A DNA stretch of 44,882 nt, taken from NCBI GenBank assembly GCA_017554385.1, contig JAFZIL010000010.1, positions 1-44,882 of the forward strand. Direction: 5' to 3'. This document shows, in pieces, positions 40,204-44,882 of this stretch. The stretch's first letter is position 1, and each line of letters opens with the position of its first letter. Origin of the DNA: Prevotella sp. (GTDB taxonomy: Bacteria; Bacteroidota; Bacteroidia; Bacteroidales; Bacteroidaceae). Made by a program: the position numbers and the translations under genes. The notes below the pieces were generated by a model, which had not been told where the DNA came from, searched no databases, and saw only the letters and a program-made list of their open reading frames with translations.

Positions 40204-42192
40204 ATGCCAATGAAAAGAATCTTTACGTTTTTCACCGCTCTTGTCCTGACGGGAGCAGTAGACATGCAGGCACAGAACGTGTGGCAGAAGGGCTGGGTCG
40301 ATGCCCAGGCACAGAACGTGTGTGCTGCGGTTTTGCCGCAGCCCTCTCCCTCGTCTCATGCAGCAAAGAAAGCCACCATCGAGCCCGCAGAGAACCAGAA
40401 CTGGTGGGGCTTTGTCAGCACTTCAAGCACAAAATACGGACTGGGCGTAGGGGCTACCGACACCTACCATTGTGCAGTGTTCATTCCTGGTACTCACATC
40501 GTGGCTGGCGGAAAAACCATCCACGCCGTGCGCTTCGGACTGGTGGCTCCCAACGCCAGCGATGCAAAGGTGTGGATAGCCAGTCAGCTGCCATCCGACA
40601 TCAACGAAACCAGCTGCATCGATGTGGTCGAGGTGAACGCAGACGAACTGAAAAGCGATTGTATCGATGTGAATCTCTCGGCCCCCTACACCATTCCCGA
40701 AGAAGGCGTTTACGTAGGCTACTCGTTCACCATCAACAAAGTGCAATTCTCGAGCGATGCCTATCCGGCGCTCTTCACTGGCGAAGAGTTTAATAACAGT
40801 TTCTATATACGCACAAAGACAAAGCAGAAATCATGGATAAGCATGTATGGTAACGGTTATGGTTCCCTGTTCCTACAGGTGCTGCTCGAAGGTACGTTCG
40901 AAGACAACATTGCTGCAGTAGTGCCATTGAACATCGGTAAATACTATACAAAACTCGGCGAGCAGGCTATGGTCAACCTGACACTGGCCAATCTCGGCAC
41001 GTCGCCTATTACCAGCATCGATTACCAAATAGGCAATGCAAACAGCGAGGAACTGAGCGAGCAGCAGCACATGGATCTTGAAACGCCCATTCCTTTCGTC
41101 TCGTCCGAGCTTATCAGCCTTCCCGTTGACCCGCAACCGGAAATTGGAAGCAAGCAGATGACACTACATGTTACGAAAGTCAACGGCGAGGAGAACAAGC
41201 TCGTCTACTCCGACCCCCACTACAACTACACCAACTTCAACCTCTATACGCTTTCCGACATCATCGAGCGCAACGTTGCAGTCGAGGAGTACACAGGTAC
41301 GGGCTGCGGCTGGTGCCCGCGCGGACTCATCGGTATGGACAAGCTGCGCAAGACTTTCGGCGACCGTTTCATTGGTATCGGCCTGCATCAGTATAACAGC
41401 GGCGACGCCATGTTCATCGCCAAGAATGCTTACGCCAACGTGAACTTCAGCGGTGCACCCTCCTGTCGCATGAACCGCAACGACGAGATAGACCCGTACT
41501 ATGGCGTAGGTACAGACATCTGCGACGACTTCCGCGCCGAGATGGCCATCCCTGCCCTGGTAGCAGTGACGGTGAGCGGCATGTGGAACGAAGAAAAGAC
41601 CGAGGTAGAGGCCAAGGCTACGGTATCGCCACTCTTCGACAGCTCGTTCAAGCTTGAGTTCGTGCTCGTTGGCGACGGTCTGACAGGTACGGGAAGTGGC
41701 TGGACGCAGTCCAACTACTACTGCGACTATTCGTCGTCAGAGTTACCTGACGACCTGACCATCTTCGGGTCCGACGGCAAGTATGGCTCGTCAAGCATCA
41801 CTGGTTGGAAGTTCAACGACGTGGCCCTGAGCAGCTCCTACACAAGCAGCCAGAACCAAGTTTCCGCACTCGATGACTTGCAGACAGAAGTACCCGTGGA
41901 CATAGACTATACACTCAAACTGCCCACAAAGACCACACTGCTAAATGCCATCAAGAAAGACCAGGTCTACGTCGTAGCACTGGTCATCAGCCCCGACGGC
42001 ACCATAGCCAATGCCGCCAAGGCCAAGGTCGAGGACTACGACCCCACGGGCATCAACACAGCACCAACCACGCTGCAGTCGACGGTGGCAGGCAGCTACT
42101 CGCTCACCGGTCGCCGTCTCACGGCTCCGCAAAAAGGCCTGAACATCGTGCGTACCGCTGACGGAAAGACTCAGAAAATCATCGTCAGATAA
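40204..42192 (+). CDS. Large Omp28-related secreted protein
   Basis: 662-residue exported protein. The start at 40204 (MPMKRIFTFFTALVLTGAV) gives a signal peptide ending MQAQ; the frame runs open upstream but only through the previous gene. A beta-sandwich N-terminal half (about 60-350) precedes an Omp28 domain with C368 and C371 in VEEYTGTGCGWCPRGL. The protein ends in the tail YSLTGRRLTAPQKGLNIV...GKTQKIIVR. Near the N-terminus a 39-base tandem repeat (AQNVWQKGWVDAQ/AQNV) is followed by the 49-base segment shared with the previous gene, read out of frame as CAAVLPQPSPSSH. In the other frame the segment still reads as a lipobox (LSLVSCS), and losing one A near 40364 would join it to KKATIEP. 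Confidence 0.85.
   Translation: MPMKRIFTFFTALVLTGAVDMQAQNVWQKGWVDAQAQNVCAAVLPQPSPSSHAAKKATIEPAENQNWWGFVSTSSTKYGLGVGATDTYHCAVFIPGTHIVAGGKTIHAVRFGLVAPNASDAKVWIASQLPSDINETSCIDVVEVNADELKSDCIDVNLSAPYTIPEEGVYVGYSFTINKVQFSSDAYPALFTGEEFNNSFYIRTKTKQKSWISMYGNGYGSLFLQVLLEGTFEDNIAAVVPLNIGKYYTKLGEQAMVNLTLANLGTSPITSIDYQIGNANSEELSEQQHMDLETPIPFVSSELISLPVDPQPEIGSKQMTLHVTKVNGEENKLVYSDPHYNYTNFNLYTLSDIIERNVAVEEYTGTGCGWCPRGLIGMDKLRKTFGDRFIGIGLHQYNSGDAMFIAKNAYANVNFSGAPSCRMNRNDEIDPYYGVGTDICDDFRAEMAIPALVAVTVSGMWNEEKTEVEAKATVSPLFDSSFKLEFVLVGDGLTGTGSGWTQSNYYCDYSSSELPDDLTIFGSDGKYGSSSITGWKFNDVALSSSYTSSQNQVSALDDLQTEVPVDIDYTLKLPTKTTLLNAIKKDQVYVVALVISPDGTIANAAKAKVEDYDPTGINTAPTTLQSTVAGSYSLTGRRLTAPQKGLNIVRTADGKTQKIIVR
40318..40366 (+). 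repeat. Duplicated palindrome-containing segment, copy B
   Basis: Second copy of the 39400-39448 segment, 918 bases away, 46 of 49 identical, but translated in a different frame. It is preceded by a 17-base direct repeat, CAGGCACAGAACGTGTG, at 40267 and 40306 (39-base period). Confidence 0.85.
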
Positions 42193-42266
42193 ATCGACAC
42201 GCATCAACCCTCTGATGCAACATCTGGCTTAACGCTATTCGCAACGAGTTCTCGCCCGTTGTCCTC

Positions 42267-42324
42267 ACAGGGGCTGTTTGACCTGCAAACAGCCCCTGTC
42301 AGCAGGTCAAACAGCCCCTGTCAG
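42267..42324. repeat. CAAACAGCCCCTGTCAG palindrome with an extra direct copy
   Basis: A perfect 14-bp hairpin (42267-42280 with 42286-42299, 5-base loop) followed by a second direct copy of CAAACAGCCCCTGTCAG (42309-42324 region). The same string forms the hairpin at 22497-22535. It is about 75 bases after the Omp28 stop codon and probably terminates that transcript. Confidence 0.8.
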
Positions 42325-42454
42325 CGAGGTAATAAAGTATGGATTGGCTATGCGTGAACAGCTATTACCGCATCGGGGAAACCGCATTCCTCAATTGAGC
42401 ACCACGTCATAGCTGCGAATTATAGGGCACTCCAGAAAATATTTAAGAAAAAAA

Positions 42455-42485
42455 TTGGTGGTGTCACAAAAAAGCACTACCTTTG
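42455..42485 (+). promoter_or_regulatory. Bacteroidetes-type promoter for tRNA-Gln
   Basis: TTGG (42455-42458), 19 bases, TACCTTTG (42478-42485): a full match to the -33/-7 pattern, with the mature tRNA starting 40 bases later. Confidence 0.85.
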
Positions 42486-42524
42486 CACGCGAATTCGTGA
42501 AGGATTCTCACTTGATACAAAGAT

Positions 42525-42595
42525 TGGACGATGGTGTAATGGTAACACTACAGGTTTTGGTTCTGTCATTCCCGGTTCGAATCCGAGTCGTCCAA
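42525..42595 (+). tRNA. tRNA-Gln (anticodon TTG)
   Basis: 71 bases that fold as a cloverleaf. Acceptor stem TGGACGA/TCGTCCA (42525-42531 with 42588-42594) and discriminator A at 42595. Anticodon stem ACAGG/TCTGT (42550-42554 with 42562-42566) with loop TTTTGGT and anticodon TTG at 42557-42559, reading CAA/CAG. The T-loop is TTCGAAT, with one C-A mismatch in the T stem. The 3' CCA is not encoded, as is usual for this group. Confidence 0.95.
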
Positions 42596-42603
42596 CATCA
42601 GCG

Positions 42604-42638
42604 AAGCCTCTGCTACACCATTGTTGCAGGGGCTTTTT
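42604..42638 (+). terminator. Intrinsic terminator after tRNA-Gln
   Basis: A 10-bp stem (AAGCCTCTGC at 42604-42613 with GCAGGGGCTT at 42626-42635, one G-U pair), a 12-base loop and a T run (42634-42638). It lies 8 bases after the tRNA and 20 bases before the next ATG. Confidence 0.85.
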
Positions 42639-42658
42639 AACCTAAAACCCTACAAGCA

Positions 42659-44053
42659 ATGAATGCACCCTATGCTCGCCGTCGTGCGCAGCTGAGCAAG
42701 GATATGGGCAGCGGATTGCTGCTCTTCCTTGGCAACAACGAAGTAGGCATGAACTATGCCGACAACACCTACCGTTTCCGTCAGGACAGCACCTTCCTCT
42801 ATTTCTTCGGACTGGACTACCCCGGCCTGGCCGCTATTATCGACGTTGACGAAGACCAGCAGATTGTCTTCGGCAACGAGCTGACCATCGACGACATCGT
42901 GTGGACGGGCACCCAGCCCACCCTACGCGAGAAGGCTGCCACCGTAGGCATCGGTCAGACGCTGCCCATGAGCGAGCTGAAAAACTATATCGTCAAGGCA
43001 CAGCGCAAGGGTCAACCCGTGCATTTCCTGCCGCCTTATCGGGGCGACCATCAGGTGCAGCTGCTTGAGCTCTTGGGCATTCTTCCCGCCGAACAGGCAG
43101 AGCGCTCGTCGCTGCCCTTTATCAAGGCCATCGTAAAACAGCGTAACTACAAGGACCTGGACGAGATACGCGCCATCGAGGAGTCGGTCGACATCAGTAC
43201 TGAGATGCACCTTGCCGCCTATCGCAAGGTACGTCCTGGCGTACACGAGAGCGAGGTGGCCGCCGTCGTCGAAGAGGTGGCCTGCCGCCACGGCAACGCC
43301 CTCGCCTTCCCCACCATCGCCACCGTGCAGGGCCAGGTGCTCCATAACCACGGTTTTATTCATGAGCTACGCGAGGGCGACATCTTCCTGCTCGATGCTG
43401 GTGCCGAGACGCGCACCCATTATGCGGGCGACCTCTCGTCGTCGATGCCTGTTGGCGAGCGGTTCACGCAGCGACAGGCCGAGGTCTATGAGATACACCT
43501 GCGCAGTTTCCAGGCTGCCATCGACACGCTGAAAGTCGGCGTGCCCTTCCGCAACGCCCACATCGCCGCTGCCACCGAGATTGCCAGGGGCATGAAGGAG
43601 TTAGGGTTGATGAAGGGTGACCCTGCCGAAGCTGCCGAATGCGGTGCCTACGCACTGTTCTTCCCCTGCGGACTGGGCCACATGGTGGGTCTCGACGTAC
43701 ACAACATGGAGAACCTGGGCGAGCAATATGTGGGCTATGCCGAGGGCGAACAGAAGTCTACGCAGTTCGGCTTCAAGTCGCTGCGCCTTGCCCGTCCGTT
43801 AGAGCCTGGTTTCGTCTTTACCGTAGAGCCAGGCATCTACTTCATCCCCGAGCTCATGGACAAGTGGGAGGCCGAGGGCCAGTTCCGCGACTTCATCTGC
43901 TACGACCGCCTCGGTCCCTGGCGCGACTTCACCGGACTGCGCAACGAGCTGAACTACGCCGTCATGCCCGACGGCACCGTGCGCCAGCTCGGCACCATCC
44001 GCAAGCCCATGACCATCGAAGAGGTATATGCCGCAAAATCCCTTAACCCATAG
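42659..44053 (+). CDS. Xaa-Pro aminopeptidase (M24 family)
   Basis: 464-residue cytoplasmic metallopeptidase that removes the N-terminal residue before a proline. An aminopeptidase-P N-terminal domain (about 1-130) precedes the pita-bread catalytic domain. All five metal ligands can be placed: D246 (LLDAGAE), D258 (YAGDLSSSMPVG), H341 (GLGHMVGLDVH), E390 (FTVEPGIYF) and E430 (GLRNELNY). Substrate-binding residues sit in FPTIATVQGQVLHNHG. There is no signal peptide. The neighbour downstream is a hydroxyproline-dehydratase-like enzyme, which fits a shared role in using proline- or hydroxyproline-containing peptides. Confidence 0.95.
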   Translation: MNAPYARRRAQLSKDMGSGLLLFLGNNEVGMNYADNTYRFRQDSTFLYFFGLDYPGLAAIIDVDEDQQIVFGNELTIDDIVWTGTQPTLREKAATVGIGQTLPMSELKNYIVKAQRKGQPVHFLPPYRGDHQVQLLELLGILPAEQAERSSLPFIKAIVKQRNYKDLDEIRAIEESVDISTEMHLAAYRKVRPGVHESEVAAVVEEVACRHGNALAFPTIATVQGQVLHNHGFIHELREGDIFLLDAGAETRTHYAGDLSSSMPVGERFTQRQAEVYEIHLRSFQAAIDTLKVGVPFRNAHIAAATEIARGMKELGLMKGDPAEAAECGAYALFFPCGLGHMVGLDVHNMENLGEQYVGYAEGEQKSTQFGFKSLRLARPLEPGFVFTVEPGIYFIPELMDKWEAEGQFRDFICYDRLGPWRDFTGLRNELNYAVMPDGTVRQLGTIRKPMTIEEVYAAKSLNP

Positions 44054-44093
44054 ACCTATAGCCCTATAGGCCCTATTAGCCCCATTAGTCCCA
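44054..44093 (+). repeat. Nonamer tandem array in the hypD-like gene leader
   Basis: About five 9-nt units (AGACCTATA, GCCCTATAG, GCCCTATTA, GCCCCATTA, GTCCCATAA) begin right at the stop codon of the M24 gene and end 7 bases before the next ATG. It is the same unit family and same position relative to a start codon as the array upstream of the MoxR gene (8584-8643). Confidence 0.85.
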
Positions 44094-44100
44094 TAAAAAA

Positions 44101-44882
44101 ATGAACTATAGCATCAAACACCCCGAGAACCTGGGCGGCATGAACGACCGCATACGCCGCCTGCGCCAACAGAACTTCGACACACCGACAACGCTGAGCA
44201 TCGAGCGTGCACTCATAGAGACCACATTCTACAAAGAGCACTACGGCACGATGTCAACGCCCGTATTGCGTGCCCGTAACTTCTACGAGATCTGTAAGAA
44301 GAAAACCATCTTTATCGGTCCCGACGAACTGATCGTTGGCGAGCGCGGACCGAAGCCGAAGGCCGTGCCGACATTCCCCGAGCTGACCTGCCACTCGGTC
44401 GAAGACCTGCACACGCTGAACGAACGCGAGCTGCAACGCTACACCATCTCGCAGGAAGACATCGATACCTACGAGCGCGAGGTTATTCCATACTGGAAGG
44501 GCAAGACGCAGCGCGAGCGCATCTTCAACCACGTCTCGAAGGAGTGGGAAGAGGCCTACCACGCCGGTGTGTTCACCGAGTTCATGGAGCAGCGTGCCGC
44601 CGGCCATACGGCCATGGACGGCAAGATGTACCACGAGGGACTGCTCGCCGTGAAGGCTCGCATCCAGCGGAAGATTGACAGCCTCGATTATATCAACGAC
44701 CCCGAGGCCACTGACAAGCAGCAGGAGCTGGAAGCCATGGCCATCTCGTGCGACGCCGCCATCCTCTTTGCCGAGCGGCACGCAGAGCTGGCAGAGAAGA
44801 TGGCCGAGGAGTTGAGTGTAGAGTGTAGAGTTGAGAGTGTAGAGTTTGCTACCGCCATCCCCAAGGGCGAGGTTGAAGGGAC
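44101..44882 (+). CDS. hypD: Glycyl radical enzyme, trans-4-hydroxy-L-proline dehydratase-like (partial)
   Basis: The first 260 residues of a gene that runs off the window. Family blocks match what I recall of C. difficile HypD: LSIERALIETTFYKEHYG, DELIVGERGPKPKAVPTFPE, EAYHAGVFTEFMEQRAAGHT, LEAMAISCDAAILFAERHAELAEKMAEE (the last in part). HypD dehydrates trans-4-hydroxyproline with a glycyl radical installed by a radical-SAM activase (HypE); the catalytic Cys and Gly lie beyond the window. After KMAEE an in-frame heptamer array encodes LSVECRVESVEFATAI, which is not part of the family. Other glycyl radical dehydratases or PFL-like enzymes remain possible until the active site is seen. Confidence 0.8.
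   Translation, partial: MNYSIKHPENLGGMNDRIRRLRQQNFDTPTTLSIERALIETTFYKEHYGTMSTPVLRARNFYEICKKKTIFIGPDELIVGERGPKPKAVPTFPELTCHSVEDLHTLNERELQRYTISQEDIDTYEREVIPYWKGKTQRERIFNHVSKEWEEAYHAGVFTEFMEQRAAGHTAMDGKMYHEGLLAVKARIQRKIDSLDYINDPEATDKQQELEAMAISCDAAILFAERHAELAEKMAEELSVECRVESVEFATAIPKGEVEG
44811..44856 (+). repeat. In-frame heptamer array with TTTGCTACCGC junction
   Basis: Five 7-nt units (GTTGAGT, GTAGAGT twice, TGAGAGT, GTAGAGT) run directly into TTGCTACCGCC. The junction is that of the elements at 5758, 24489 and 33069, although the heptamer unit is different. All three frames are visited by the array, yet the reading frame in use has no stop. A complementary arm, if present, would lie past the window end. 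Confidence 0.88.

Larger units (their letters stand above)
42193..42524. other. Intergenic region before tRNA-Gln
   Basis: About 330 bases without a protein gene. It holds the hairpin repeat 42267-42324, an AT-rich stretch and the tRNA promoter (42455-42485). Nothing else is recognised between 42325 and 42450. Confidence 0.7.

Noticed and set aside
39404-40213. Second-frame 269-codon open frame over the first Omp28 gene
   Set aside because: The Omp28 frame has the lipobox, CxxC and family motifs. This one is arginine- and histidine-rich with no domain, as expected of a shadow frame.
40281-40793. Alternative-frame open frame at the start of the second Omp28 gene with an apparent lipoprotein signal
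   Set aside because: Its signal-like part is the duplicated 49-base segment, but what follows is a shadow of the Omp28 frame. Not called as a gene; it is reported as a finding because the conserved frame is odd.
22497-42324. CRISPR or attachment sites suggested by repeated intergenic motifs
   Set aside because: The repeats lack regular spacers and cas genes, no integrase is present, and the tRNA-Gln gene shows no duplicated 3' end nearby.

Overview
The window looks like a chromosomal segment of a gut or rumen Bacteroidales bacterium, most likely Prevotella-like. The reasons are moderately GC-rich genes with almost no Shine-Dalgarno sequences; repeated Bacteroidetes-type promoter cores (TAnnTTTG, several with a TTG or TTTG box 19 bases upstream); secreted glycosidases with short C-terminal tails of the YDLQGR...IxxxGRKVxx kind; and families such as DUF4271, DUF6029, Omp28, GH127 and GH35. 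There is no rRNA, CRISPR array, prophage or transposase. Most of it reads as ordinary, well-kept chromosome.

Layout. 6-752 is a LytTR response regulator. 813-4466 is a secreted GH5-GH43 double glycosidase. On the minus strand 4525-6157 holds a LolC/E-type permease and rbfA, and 6244-11407 is a MoxR operon (SpoIIM, DUF4129, DUF4350, MoxR, DUF58) with an RDD membrane protein diverging from it. metK follows, then the block DUF4271-hemD-rnpA-yidD. 16264-18320 has a thioredoxin-fold lipoprotein without its cysteines, divergent from an orphan FecE-type ATPase. 18333-24241 (minus) has coaW, a GH127 arabinofuranosidase and pckA. 24523-29775 has an M3 peptidase lipoprotein, upp and a GH35 beta-galactosidase. 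An AraC regulator diverges from an esterase at about 30.7 kb. rnr and a free-methionine-sulfoxide reductase overlap, and tyrS follows. 36474-42192 is an envelope cluster (secreted protein, thioredoxin, DUF6029 barrel, two Omp28 proteins). The window ends with tRNA-Gln, an Xaa-Pro aminopeptidase and the start of a hydroxyproline-dehydratase-like glycyl radical enzyme, a pair that fits breakdown of proline- or hydroxyproline-rich peptides. The sugar genes (GH5-GH43, GH127, GH35, esterase) suggest use of arabinoxylan- or arabinogalactan-like plant glycans, but no SusC/SusD pair is in view.

The most unusual feature is a dispersed family of small repeat elements whose arms are degenerate tandem arrays with a fixed unit length (7 nt, also 9 or 10 nt). 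Many form imperfect palindromes. The unit sequence differs from copy to copy, but the inner junction is conserved: TTTGCTACCGC in one group (5758, 24490, 33070 and its opposite arm, 44845) and TTATGATTA in another (13622, 33750). These arrays often run exactly from one gene's stop codon to the next gene's start. They also sit in frame inside genes: twice in rnr, once in the esterase, once in the hypD-like gene, with a related hairpin insert in tyrS. I do not know of a description of such an element and could not search for one.

Limits: all calls come from reading the sequence and recalling protein families. No alignment, structure prediction or database search was run.
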